Below, one piece after another: positions 1 through 8,642 of a stretch of 64,000 nt of DNA. The position numbers were made by a program, and so were the translations under genes. The notes beneath the pieces are model-generated. The model worked only from the letters and a program-made list of their open reading frames with translations, ran no database searches and had not been told where the DNA came from. The stretch comes from Acidobacteriota bacterium (GTDB lineage Bacteria; Acidobacteriota; Terriglobia; Acidiferrales; UBA7541): the NCBI GenBank assembly GCA_013289955.1, contig JABCYZ010000035.1, forward strand, positions 1 through 64,000, read 5' to 3'. Every line of letters starts with the position of its first letter. The stretch's first letter is position 1.

Positions 1-2133
1 CGAAAAATTCTGCCGCCGCGGCACGTAAAAAAACGGCTTCGCTGCCTCCCGCACGCTCTCGTACTTCGAGTCCTTCGCCACGCCGACCACCTCAAGCCAC
101 CGTCCTTTCACCTGCACCCGCTCGCCAATCGGATTTTTTCCGCGCCAATACCGCTCCGCCATCGTCTCGTTCAGCACCAGAACCGGCGCCGCGCGTTCAT
201 CGTCCGCTCGCCTAAACTCCCGCCCGGACACGAGCGGTATCCCCATCGTCGCGAAATAGTCTTCGCCCACTTCGTTGTACTCGACCGTAGGCTCCTCCTC
301 CGGAGGCGCCACATACCCATCCACGGCAATCGGCGAGGAAGAATAAGTCCCGTAACCGAGCGGCGTCATTCTCGCAAAGGTCGCCGACTCCACGCCCGGC
401 AGCGCCTTCACGCGCTCGATCAGCTCATCCTGAAAACTCCGCGCCCGCTCCGCGTCATATCCCGCCGACACCAAATCCACGGCCGTAAACATCACTCCAT
501 GCGTCGAAAATCCCGGACTCGAGGTCCGGATCTTCTCTAGACTCTCGAGCAGCAATCCCGCTCCCACCAGCAATAGAAAACTCAGCGACACCTGCACCAC
601 CACCAATCCCGAGCGTACCCAAGCTCGGCCGCGGCTCCCCACCACTCCCGCCGAATCCGCTTTCAATGCCGCCGCAAGATCAATCTTCCCGCTCTGCATC
701 GCTGGCACGAGCCCGACGAGAAGCGTCGCAATCAGGCAAACCCCTGCGCTCACCGCGAGCACGCGCCAATCAATTTCTCCCGGCAGATGCATGGCCACGC
801 CCGCCCGCGCCGGGAATAGCAGCACCAACGCATGCCGGCACCAATGCGCAACAAGCAGCCCTCCCACCGTGCCAAACGCCGATAGAATCACGCCCTCCGT
901 CAAGAGCTGCCTGACCAACCGTCCGCGTCCCGCCCCGATCGCCAGCCGCACCGTCATTTCGTGCCGCCGCGCGAACGATCTCACCAGCAGCAAATTCCCC
1001 ACATTCGCACAGGCAATCAGCAAAACAAAAAACACCACACCCAGCATGATTTCCAGAGTCGGCAAAAGCGTTCCCGCATTGTTGAACGGCGTTTGCCACA
1101 GCGGCCAAAGTTGCGCGCTCCGCCCTCGATTCGTGTCCGGGTAATCGCTCTCGAGCCGTTTCGCCACGGCGGAAATTTCCGCCTGCCCCTGTTCCCGAGT
1201 CACGCCAGGCTTCAGCCGCGCGTACGACTCGATCCACCGGGCTCCGCGGTCCTCGAGCTTGTAGCCGCCAGCTTCAAAGATCTCCTCCATCGAAGCTGGC
1301 ACCCAGAACTGCATGGCCCAACCGACGAAGGTTCCGTAAAATCCTTCGGGCGCCACCCCCACGATCGTATGCACCACTCCATTCAGCCGCTGCGTTTTTC
1401 CGATAATCTGCGGATCGCCCTTGAATCGCTCTTGCCACAACTGATAACTGATGACCGTCACGGGATGTGCGTTCCTCCCGGAATCCTCGCCCGGCTCAAA
1501 TCCGCGCCCGAGCATCGGATGAACCCCAATCGCATCGAAATAATTCGCGGATACGATGCTGCCTATAGTCCGCTCCGCACGGTCGCCGATACTCAGCGTC
1601 GTCCCGGTGATCTTGCTCACAAAAAAAGTGTCAAAGAGCTTGCAGTTCCTCTCTAAATCCAAAAAATCCGGCCAGGAGAGCGGAGTACCCCCCGTCTCTC
1701 CCCGCGCCGTTCCCCCCAGCGCGAGCAATCGTTCCTGGTGCGCCACCGCGGGGTACGGACGAAACAGAATCCCCTCGACCCAGCTGAACACCGCCGCGTT
1801 CGCCCCGATCCCCAAAGTCAGGCACACAATCGCCAGCACGGAAAAGCCGGGGCTCCGTCGCAGCATGCGCAACCCAAATCGCAGGTCTTGCAGCGTGGTT
1901 TCAATCATGGGCAATCCTCTCTGCTCGCGATACCGTTCCTTGGTCTGCTCGACGCCGCCAAAGCTGCGAAGCGCTTCGCGGCGCGCTTCTTCCTCGCTCA
2001 TCCCCGCGCGTCGATTCATTTCCGCGGACATCTCCAGGTGCGCGCGCACTTCCGCGTGCAGCTCCTCTTCGAGGCGGCGCCTCCGGAAAAGTGCCGCCAC
2101 ACGCCGCATCGCGGCTTTGCCAAATTCACCCAT
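1..2133 (-). CDS. ADOP-family ABC transporter permease (FtsX/MacB-like), C-terminus cut off
   Basis: Reading the minus strand from the ATG at 2133 gives an uninterrupted frame of 711 codons that leaves the window at position 1. The first 65 or so residues form the charged prefix typical of acidobacterial duplicated orphan permeases, with RSFGGVEQTKERYREQRG near residue 55. Then come LQDLRFGLRMLRRSPGF and a first membrane segment (VLAIVCLTLGIGANAAVF), a periplasmic MacB-type region, and the FtsX segments around GIMLGVVFFVLLIACANVGN and the 'RLAIGAGRGRLVRQLL' motif. The visible end reads AKDSKYESVREAAKPFFYV, usual for the second periplasmic part, so about 100 residues and the last helices are missing. 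Family members export or signal without a partner ATPase beside them; the substrate is unknown. No PadR regulator, a common neighbour, lies upstream. Confidence 0.93.
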   Translation of the reverse strand, partial: MGEFGKAAMRRVAALFRRRRLEEELHAEVRAHLEMSAEMNRRAGMSEEEARREALRSFGGVEQTKERYREQRGLPMIETTLQDLRFGLRMLRRSPGFSVLAIVCLTLGIGANAAVFSWVEGILFRPYPAVAHQERLLALGGTARGETGGTPLSWPDFLDLERNCKLFDTFFVSKITGTTLSIGDRAERTIGSIVSANYFDAIGVHPMLGRGFEPGEDSGRNAHPVTVISYQLWQERFKGDPQIIGKTQRLNGVVHTIVGVAPEGFYGTFVGWAMQFWVPASMEEIFEAGGYKLEDRGARWIESYARLKPGVTREQGQAEISAVAKRLESDYPDTNRGRSAQLWPLWQTPFNNAGTLLPTLEIMLGVVFFVLLIACANVGNLLLVRSFARRHEMTVRLAIGAGRGRLVRQLLTEGVILSAFGTVGGLLVAHWCRHALVLLFPARAGVAMHLPGEIDWRVLAVSAGVCLIATLLVGLVPAMQSGKIDLAAALKADSAGVVGSRGRAWVRSGLVVVQVSLSFLLLVGAGLLLESLEKIRTSSPGFSTHGVMFTAVDLVSAGYDAERARSFQDELIERVKALPGVESATFARMTPLGYGTYSSSPIAVDGYVAPPEEEPTVEYNEVGEDYFATMGIPLVSGREFRRADDERAAPVLVLNETMAERYWRGKNPIGERVQVKGRWLEVVGVAKDSKYESVREAAKPFFYVPRRQNFS

Positions 2134-2200
2134 AGCCCGTTCCGTCGCCGCCGATGGCGGAATCGCTCTTCCGGCAAGGCGTCCCTTGCAAGATGGCAGC

Positions 2201-2267
2201 GCTCCTTTAGACGGTCAACAGGAGAAAACGCGAGCCTATCATACTTCCGTTGTGCCTCTAAAGGAGC
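2201..2267. promoter_or_regulatory. Inverted repeat upstream of the ADOP permease
   Basis: GCTCCTTTAGA at 2201-2211 is repeated perfectly as TCTAAAGGAGC at 2257-2267, leaving a 45-base centre. A minus-strand TATGAT, which could be a -10 box, lies between the arms at about 2237-2242. The repeat sits 68 bases upstream of the permease ATG and within the 238-base gap before the DUF1232 gene. It could be a two-site operator or an RNA hairpin; sequence alone does not decide. Confidence 0.4.
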
Positions 2268-2371
2268 TTCCCCGGCGCAGGGAAACAGCCGGACTCAGGT
2301 CCCGTGGGCCCTACCCTGGCAATCGGCTGGTTGGTACCCGCAAGAAGCTGGGGGGACGAGAGGAGGACGGT

Positions 2372-2761
2372 TCAGGAAGGAACGCCGCTCTTTCGGAAGG
2401 AAGCTTCCCAATTTCTAAATCGGCTGATCTCCGTCAGGTTCATGCGCACAACAGCCGTAATCACCGCGGCATCGTCCAGCAATCCCAGCACCGGGACCGG
2501 GTCCGGTATCAGGTCGAACGGCTCGACGAGGTACACCAAAGCTGCAATGCCTCCCAGCACCGTCAGAATCGGCGGCGAGTAGCGCCCGCCAAGCCACGCC
2601 CGAATCATGCGCAACAGAATCTGCAGACTCTCCCACGGCGCCAGCAGGAGCTCGTAATTCTGCCTGGCTTTGTTCAGGGCCAGGGACAGAAGCTGCTTCA
2701 GCTTGTCCTTCGAGTTCACGAATTCTTGGGCCTTTTCCTGCGCCTCTTGAAGTGTTTTCAT
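2372..2761 (-). CDS. DUF1232 (YkvA-like) small membrane-associated protein
   Basis: This 129-residue protein carries the DUF1232 signature PFDLIPDPVPVLGLLDD, preceded by a hydrophobic stretch (ILTVLGGIAALVYLV) at about residues 72-90. The function of the family is not known. The N-terminal 45 residues are rich in K, Q and E and are probably helical. I chose the ATG at 2761 because GGAG lies five bases upstream of it; a longer in-frame extension exists but has no family-like sequence. It is transcribed towards the ADOP permease, with 238 bases between them, so a shared transcript is possible but not shown. Confidence 0.85.
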   Translation of the reverse strand: MKTLQEAQEKAQEFVNSKDKLKQLLSLALNKARQNYELLLAPWESLQILLRMIRAWLGGRYSPPILTVLGGIAALVYLVEPFDLIPDPVPVLGLLDDAAVITAVVRMNLTEISRFRNWEASFRKSGVPS

Positions 2762-2950
2762 GCCGCTCCGTAACGTGGGTGCCGTGCTCCCACAACTGCC
2801 TTGGTCAGAATCGTGGTGTGGAGCAAGTATATGTCCCCCGCAGGAGAGCCACAACCTCTGCGTTTTCAAAAAAATTCTTGACCTCGGAAGCAGCGGCGCC
2901 AAACCACGCAAAGCCCGGCACCTGTCACTGTCGGGGGTCTACCACTGCTT

Positions 2951-3607
2951 TTACTGTGGCCGCGAATAGCGCTGAATTCGATCGGGCACAGGAATCTCCC
3001 GTTTGCCGCGCGGATCGCGGATCGGCTCCGCTGGCGTCCATTGGAACGGAAGTACACCGGTCCAGGCTGTCCCGGAATATTCCTCATCGGCGTCCACTGC
3101 GAAACCCGTACGCACCTTTGCGGACGCCTCCACCAGCGGCACAGCCAGAACCGCTGTTCCTTTCAGTTCCTGCTCGCTTGGCGGACGAACGGTGGCCCAC
3201 CGTCCCCGTAACACGTACTCGACGAAGTCGCGCATCGCCGCCAGCTTCGCCGGCGGATCCTCGATGGGTTCGGCTTTGCCCATCACCACGACGGAGCGGT
3301 AGTTCACGGAATGCCCGGTGGCCGTCGGCGAAAACACAATCCCATCCAGCAGCGTCACGCTAAGACAAAACGGCGCGCCACTTCCAAGCGTTTTCATCAG
3401 CCGGCTAGCCGTCGAACCATGCAAAAAAAGCTTGTCGCCTACGCGCACATAATTCGTCGGCACAACAAACGGCGTCCCGTCCACGACAAACCCAACGTGG
3501 CAAACAAACGCCTGGTCAAGAATGTTGTAAACAGTCTCCCGGTCGTAGGTCCCGCGGTCCGGCTTCCGCCGCACTTTCGTTCTATCCGTAGGTGTAAATT
3601 CGCTCAT
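2951..3607 (-). CDS. Pyridoxamine 5'-phosphate oxidase-like (NimA/flavin-nucleotide-binding) protein
   Basis: The 218-residue protein begins MSEFTPTDRTKVRRKPDRGTY and continues with the Nim-type split-barrel features: DRETVYNILDQAFVCHVGFVVDGTPFVVPT, then LFLHGSTASRLMK and CLSVTLLDGIVF...NYRSVVVMGKAEPI. Relatives bind FMN, and some reduce nitro groups or remove other toxic compounds; the substrate here cannot be read from the sequence. It is close in length and motif order to a second gene in this window (30117-30770), so the two are paralogues. It lies 126 bases downstream of the S9-SUMF1 gene on the same strand. Confidence 0.9.
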   Translation of the reverse strand: MSEFTPTDRTKVRRKPDRGTYDRETVYNILDQAFVCHVGFVVDGTPFVVPTNYVRVGDKLFLHGSTASRLMKTLGSGAPFCLSVTLLDGIVFSPTATGHSVNYRSVVVMGKAEPIEDPPAKLAAMRDFVEYVLRGRWATVRPPSEQELKGTAVLAVPLVEASAKVRTGFAVDADEEYSGTAWTGVLPFQWTPAEPIRDPRGKREIPVPDRIQRYSRPQ

Positions 3608-3733
3608 GCACCGAGGCTAGCTCGAGCAAGCCGAAGCTGCAAGCGCCAATCTGGCCCGCGCAAATCTTGCCAGATTCTGCTTCTGGAGGCGCAGCGTGCC
3701 GCGCCCGGCCGCCGGGGACGTGGCCATTCGGGT

Positions 3734-6538
3734 TTATTTAGCCGGCGGCGCTGGTTTGGCCGCGCCACGCACCACGCGGAACCCGACATATTCCGGCGCA
3801 GGTGTACAACTTGATTTTGGATCGGCGGGGCAGTCCGCGCTGCCGCCCATCACTTTGCCCTTACCGTCGCGCGTCAAGACCCACTCGGCGACGTTTCCGC
3901 CAAGGTCGTAGATCGGCTCTTCGTCATCTTTGCCTTGGGGGTGAAAACTGCCGACTTCTTTCAGCAAGGGAGCCGTGCCACCAAGCTCCTTGGCTTTTTC
4001 GCGCAGCCGTGCGGCGTCCTCAGGATTGGCCGCATAATCGGCCCAGTAATCCAGTGTGTTTTCGCCGTCGCGGTTTTCGTAGAGATCTTTCACTTCGTCA
4101 TCAAACGGGATTCGCCACGTTTGGCCCGTGCTTTTGCTGAGCCATTCGGCATAGGCTTTGGCATCCTCCAGAGTGACTCCTCCTATCGGATGGTTCTGAT
4201 GGAAGGTGTCCTCGCTCGTTGCTTTTCGGAAGTCGCCGTATTGGGCGACAGTCACTTCAAATCGTCCAATCTCGAGCTGAGGCCGCTTTACAACTTCCGG
4301 GATGAGGATCGCCGCTGAGCCGTTTCCCGAGCCTGGCTTGACCCATGAAACGCCAAATCGGGAACCGCCGTGCAGAATGCTCTTTCGTTTCAGGGAATCG
4401 GCAAGCGGAGAATCCTTCTTGAATGCTTCATTTTCGGGCAAAGCCGTCTTGAAGAAATATTTGTCAAACCAGGCCACTTCGTCTTCCACTTTGCGCATCT
4501 GATGCGACAGCTTTTGCGGGCCGTGCGGCTCGCCGGGGAACACCACAAATTTCACGGGCACCTTGCCGTAATACTCCAGCGCGCGGAAAAACGACCAGCT
4601 TTGCGCCGGAGGAACATTGCGGTCGGCCGAGCCGTGGAAAATCAAAACGGCCGCCTGCACCTTGTCCATCTTGAAAAAAGGCGACTTCTTGATGTAAAGC
4701 TGCGGATCTTCCATCGGCGACTTGCCGAAGTAATACGAATCAAACGAATCGCCGAAATCCACGTTGCCCCAGTCGCTGATCCATTCGACGTCGCCCGCGC
4801 CCACGCTCGCCGCTTTGTACCGCGCGGGATACGTGGTGATCAAGCTGATGGAAAGAATCGAGCCGTTCGACCAGCCGAGCGTCGCAACTTTGTCTGGATC
4901 CGCCATCCCCTTGGAAATTAGATAGTCCACGCCCATGTTGATGTCCGGCGTTTCGAGGTCGTAGTATTTTCCGCAGCAAATCGATTCGACCCACTTGAGT
5001 CCGTAGTTGGCGCTGCCATGATAGTTCGGCCGCAGCACGAATGCGCCGCGCTGTGTCATCAGATTGACGGGATACGCCCAGTTATCGTCCCACAGGTCGG
5101 AGTCCCATCCAGTGGGCCCGCCATGAATCATGGTGATCACCGGATATTTCTTTCCGGCTTCGTAATTCGTCGGATAGTAGAGAATGCCTTCGACCTCTTC
5201 GTCGAGCGAGCCTTTCCAGCGGATGACTTCGGACTTCGCAAACATTCTGCCGTTCGCGAGCCCTTCATTGAGTTTCGTGACCTGTACCGGCGAGACTATC
5301 TTGTTCCCGTCGAGCTGCGCGCGGTAGATCTGCGGCAGTTTGCTGGCCGTAGAATATTCATAGACGATCGTTTTTCCGTCTTCGCCCAGCGCGAAACCGC
5401 GAATATTCCTCGCGTGTTCGCCCGCAAGCGATTGACGATGCCAGGTCCATCCCGAGGCCGACCTCTCGGCGCTGAAGCGGGCGAGCTCGGAATGGCTGCC
5501 CGCCGCGAGATCGGCCACGAACCCGCCGGGCGCGTGCTCCAAGCCAAACCCGAATCCGTTCTCCCAATCCGAAGCAATCTCCGCCGATTTGCCGGACGCC
5601 AGATCGTAGAAATAGGCTTTCAAAATCGTGGCGGTCAAAAACTTCGGATCGGTCGAATAAGGAGCCAGCGCGAAAAACCCGGATCCGTCCGCCACCCATT
5701 CGAACCCCTCAGGCCGCACGCGCCCATCCGTAAAAATGCGTTTCTCCGTGCCATCGCTCAAATTGTGGAGCACGGCGATCGGCGGAACTTTCTGGTCGAA
5801 TTCGTAGTGCAAGCTTTTCGCATGGGAGGCGGCGACGTATTTTCCGTCTTTCGACACGCTCCAGCTCTCGATCCAATCGGTGTTGGTCGACAACCGCGTG
5901 ATTTTCCTGTCTTTCACGCCGATTTTGTAGAGCCGCACCGGCGCTGCATGGTCGGCGTCATCCACGATCTCAGAATCATCCTTCTTTTTCTTCAACTCCT
6001 GCTCATAGAGCGCCGGCTCTTCTTCAGCGCTGAAGATAATGGTGTCCTTGTCGAGCCAGTCGATCTGCTGGGGCGCGCGCGCCAGCTCCGTGAGCGCCCA
6101 CGGCTCGCCGCCATGCGGGTTGATCAGCCAGATCTGCACGGGAGCGGTCTCGGGCTTTGCGCCCGGGCGCGCGCGAGAGCTCACAAACGCAAGGAACTCG
6201 CCGTCCGGTGACCACCGCGGGTTTCCATTGCGGTCGCTGCCGCGCGTGAGCTGAATCTCCCTGCTGTCGGTGAGGCTCGACAAAACTAGGTTTGAGACTC
6301 GCGCGTCTTTTTCCTTGTCGGCCGTCGACTTCACCCAGACGAGCCACTTCGCGTCCGGCGAAATCCGCAACTGCGCGGCGTATTCCTGAAAAATCTCGTC
6401 CTCCGCTTTCCAGGACTCCGTTTTCGCCGCGGGCTGCGCCTCGTCCGCTTTCACAACCGCTGCCGGCGGCAGGAAAGCCACGGCCGCCGAAGCGCCAGCC
6501 AGCAAAATTCCCCCCACAAGCCATTTCCGTCGATTCAT
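3734..6538 (-). CDS. Exported S9 prolyl oligopeptidase fused to a C-terminal SUMF1/FGE-like domain
   Basis: The protein has 934 residues, longer than the usual 650-700 of secreted S9 acylaminoacyl-peptidase-like enzymes. Residues 1-33 look like a signal peptide (RRKWLVGGILLAGASAAVAFL). A WD40-like beta-propeller follows (motifs such as NPRWSPDGEFLAFVSS near 106-120). The alpha/beta hydrolase domain spans about 440-695, with nucleophile Ser557 in GWSNG, Asp639 in HGSADRNVPP and His672 in PGEPHG. From about 745 to 925 there is a formylglycine-generating-enzyme-like fold: GRFEVTVAQYGDF, then YDLGGNVAEW at 877-886 and a final GFRVVRG. The usual N-terminal MVxIPGGxFxMG strand of that domain is not evident. 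Cys903 and Cys911 lie near the place of the FGE copper-site cysteines but with wider spacing. The start at 6538 is preceded by GAGGACGAG. The peptidase call is firm; the role of the added domain is unknown. Confidence 0.92.
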   Translation of the reverse strand: MNRRKWLVGGILLAGASAAVAFLPPAAVVKADEAQPAAKTESWKAEDEIFQEYAAQLRISPDAKWLVWVKSTADKEKDARVSNLVLSSLTDSREIQLTRGSDRNGNPRWSPDGEFLAFVSSRARPGAKPETAPVQIWLINPHGGEPWALTELARAPQQIDWLDKDTIIFSAEEEPALYEQELKKKKDDSEIVDDADHAAPVRLYKIGVKDRKITRLSTNTDWIESWSVSKDGKYVAASHAKSLHYEFDQKVPPIAVLHNLSDGTEKRIFTDGRVRPEGFEWVADGSGFFALAPYSTDPKFLTATILKAYFYDLASGKSAEIASDWENGFGFGLEHAPGGFVADLAAGSHSELARFSAERSASGWTWHRQSLAGEHARNIRGFALGEDGKTIVYEYSTASKLPQIYRAQLDGNKIVSPVQVTKLNEGLANGRMFAKSEVIRWKGSLDEEVEGILYYPTNYEAGKKYPVITMIHGGPTGWDSDLWDDNWAYPVNLMTQRGAFVLRPNYHGSANYGLKWVESICCGKYYDLETPDINMGVDYLISKGMADPDKVATLGWSNGSILSISLITTYPARYKAASVGAGDVEWISDWGNVDFGDSFDSYYFGKSPMEDPQLYIKKSPFFKMDKVQAAVLIFHGSADRNVPPAQSWSFFRALEYYGKVPVKFVVFPGEPHGPQKLSHQMRKVEDEVAWFDKYFFKTALPENEAFKKDSPLADSLKRKSILHGGSRFGVSWVKPGSGNGSAAILIPEVVKRPQLEIGRFEVTVAQYGDFRKATSEDTFHQNHPIGGVTLEDAKAYAEWLSKSTGQTWRIPFDDEVKDLYENRDGENTLDYWADYAANPEDAARLREKAKELGGTAPLLKEVGSFHPQGKDDEEPIYDLGGNVAEWVLTRDGKGKVMGGSADCPADPKSSCTPAPEYVGFRVVRGAAKPAPPAK

Positions 6539-6672
6539 CTCGTCCTCGCTTCGTAGCAAACCCCAATAGCGCAACTCCGTCACGCTTCGCGGAGAGCGGC
6601 ACAGCATAGTTCAATTGACGCCGATTGGGAATCGTGTACTCTGGTCCCCACAAACCGCACCGAGGACCACCC

Positions 6673-7362
6673 ATGGGAAAACCAGTGCCGATTTTCACGC
6701 GCGCCACGTTTCAGTTTTTTCGAGATTTGGCGCGCAACAATAAAAAGGTGTGGATGGACGCGAACCGCGAACGCTATCAGGAATTTGTAGTGAGACCGTT
6801 CCGCCGCCTGCTTGAAGAAGTAAGCCCCGCCGTCCTGCAACTCGATTCACGCTTCGACACCACCGGGCGTACGGGCTCGAATTTCTCGCGCATCAACCGC
6901 GACATCCGCTTCGCAAAAGACAAGACGCCGTATCGCGCGCACATGTATTTGAAATTCTCCGCGCCATTTCCGGGCGAGGGCGAAACGGGCCAGCTCTACA
7001 CGGGAATCTCCGCCGAAACGGTTACGGCGGGCTTTCGCATTTATTGCGGATCGAAACGCAAGGAGTCCGCGCTCGGACTGGTCGCGGATCGGCGCATACT
7101 GGCGCGACCGAGATGGATGGGGCAACAGAAGAAGCGTCTCGGCAGGCGCTATGAGAGTTATTGGTATTGCCTCGAGAAAAAAGAGTGGAAGGAGCAGCGC
7201 GGCTGGCCGTCCGGGCCTGACGATTGGAAAAAACTGCAAGCCTGGATCGTGCGGCGCAAGCTGAAATCCGCGGATGCCCGGCGCGCCGCATTTCCGCGCG
7301 AAATTGCGGGAATATTTCATGATCTTTATCCGTTGCTGCAATTTACTTCCCTGGACGATTGA
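6673..7362 (+). CDS. DUF2461 family protein
   Basis: A 229-residue protein matching the DUF2461/TIGR02453 pattern: FTRATFQFFRDLARNNKKVWMDANRERY at the N-terminus, then a conserved block with SRINRDIRFAKDKTPYRAHMYLKF. No enzymatic activity is known for the family and I see no catalytic motif. The start at 6673 has GAGG about eight bases upstream; an earlier in-frame ATG at 6625 would add 16 residues not typical of the family. It is divergent from the S9-SUMF1 gene across about 130 bases and lies 24 bases before the next gene, a serine hydrolase. Confidence 0.85.
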   Translation: MGKPVPIFTRATFQFFRDLARNNKKVWMDANRERYQEFVVRPFRRLLEEVSPAVLQLDSRFDTTGRTGSNFSRINRDIRFAKDKTPYRAHMYLKFSAPFPGEGETGQLYTGISAETVTAGFRIYCGSKRKESALGLVADRRILARPRWMGQQKKRLGRRYESYWYCLEKKEWKEQRGWPSGPDDWKKLQAWIVRRKLKSADARRAAFPREIAGIFHDLYPLLQFTSLDD

Positions 7363-7386
7363 GAGTCACAACAGATTGGAGAAACG

Positions 7387-8619
7387 ATGAAACGAAGGCG
7401 AGCGCATCTTCTAGACGAGAGCAGGCTTCAGAGAAGGGCCCTGGCCATGGCGCTCGTTCTATGCCTATTCTCGGTTTCCTCGGTCGCGCAGGAGGCCGGG
7501 GCTATTAAAGATTGGCCGAAAGCAACTCCGAAAGCGCTTGGCATCGATCCGCAAAAGCTCGCCGCGTTTGACGCCGACATTGCCAGCGGGAAATACGGGC
7601 TTGTGGACAGCATGCTCGTGCTGCGCTGCGGTACCGCCGTCTACGACAAAACCTACGCGCACGATTACGGCCAGATTTACGGCGAACGCGCCAAAAAAGA
7701 AGGACCGCTGAATCACGACCTGCACGGCCCCTACAACTATTTCAGCACGGAATTTCATCCGTTCTATCAGGGCTCCAGCATGCACACGATGCAATCGGTT
7801 TCTAAAACCATTACCTCGATCACCATCGGAATAGCGAGGACCCGGAATGAATTCACGGCTAGCCTCGAAGCGCCCATTGTGCCGCTTCTCGGACTCCGCA
7901 AAATCGCGAACCTCGACGACCGGAAAAAGCGCATTACGGTGCGCGACCTGCTGACGATGACGGCCGGCCTCGATTGGCACGAAGATTTGCCCTACGATGA
8001 TCCCAAAAACTCGGCCGACATGATGGAAGCGAGCCACGACTGGGGGCAGTACGTCATCGACCTGCCCATGGCCAGCGATCCCGGGAAAGTGTTCCTGTAC
8101 AACAGCGGCGCGACCATTCTGCTGGCGCAAATCTTCAAGAAAGTCACCGGCAAGAATATCGACGAGTACGCCGCCGAACATCTCTTCAAGCCGCTGGGTA
8201 TCCGCTACTACTGGAAACATTCGCCAACCGGCCTGCCGGACACGGAAGGCGGGTTGTACCTCTCTGCGCACGATCTCGCCAAAATCGGCCAGCTCTTCCT
8301 GAAAGGCGGCATGTGGGAAGGAAGAGAAGTGGTTTCCGCGGGGTGGATCAAGGATTCCGTCGCGCCGCACGTTGCTGTCTCCGGAGGCGAATGGAAATAC
8401 GGCTATCAATGGTGGCTGCAGCCGACCGGCGGTTCGCCTGAAGACGTCGCCTGGTTTGCGCGCGGGTTCGGTGGCCAGCAACTGATTGTCTTGCCGGAGT
8501 ATGACCTTGTTGCGGTTTTCACCGGCTGGGATATTTTGCCCTCCGACGAGAAACATGCGCACGATCAGCTCGGGCGTCTTCTCGACGCAGCAAACAGATT
8601 TTACGGTTGTACGGAGTAG
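7387..8619 (+). CDS. Exported serine hydrolase, beta-lactamase class C family
   Basis: This 410-residue protein has an N-terminal signal-like segment (ALAMALVLCLFSVSSVAQE, residues 18-36) and a penicillin-binding-protein/beta-lactamase fold. The SxxK motif is Ser137-Val-Ser-Lys140 in MQSVSK, and the second motif is YNS in VFLYNSGATILL, a variant of the usual Y-x-N. RDLLTMTAGLDWHEDL is the typical post-SxxK helix region. Relatives are esterases, D-aminopeptidases or peptidoglycan-active enzymes; true beta-lactamase activity is rare in this group. GGAG lies six bases before the ATG. It is convergent with the next gene, another hydrolase of the same fold but of different sequence. Confidence 0.88.
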   Translation: MKRRRAHLLDESRLQRRALAMALVLCLFSVSSVAQEAGAIKDWPKATPKALGIDPQKLAAFDADIASGKYGLVDSMLVLRCGTAVYDKTYAHDYGQIYGERAKKEGPLNHDLHGPYNYFSTEFHPFYQGSSMHTMQSVSKTITSITIGIARTRNEFTASLEAPIVPLLGLRKIANLDDRKKRITVRDLLTMTAGLDWHEDLPYDDPKNSADMMEASHDWGQYVIDLPMASDPGKVFLYNSGATILLAQIFKKVTGKNIDEYAAEHLFKPLGIRYYWKHSPTGLPDTEGGLYLSAHDLAKIGQLFLKGGMWEGREVVSAGWIKDSVAPHVAVSGGEWKYGYQWWLQPTGGSPEDVAWFARGFGGQQLIVLPEYDLVAVFTGWDILPSDEKHAHDQLGRLLDAANRFYGCTE

Positions 8620-8642
8620 CGTTGGCTCCGTGGATCAGGCGG

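Noticed and set aside
5018..6211. Plus-strand frame of 397 codons opposite the S9-SUMF1 gene
   Set aside because: Composition is Arg-rich and low in motifs; the opposite strand carries a complete peptidase with catalytic residues.
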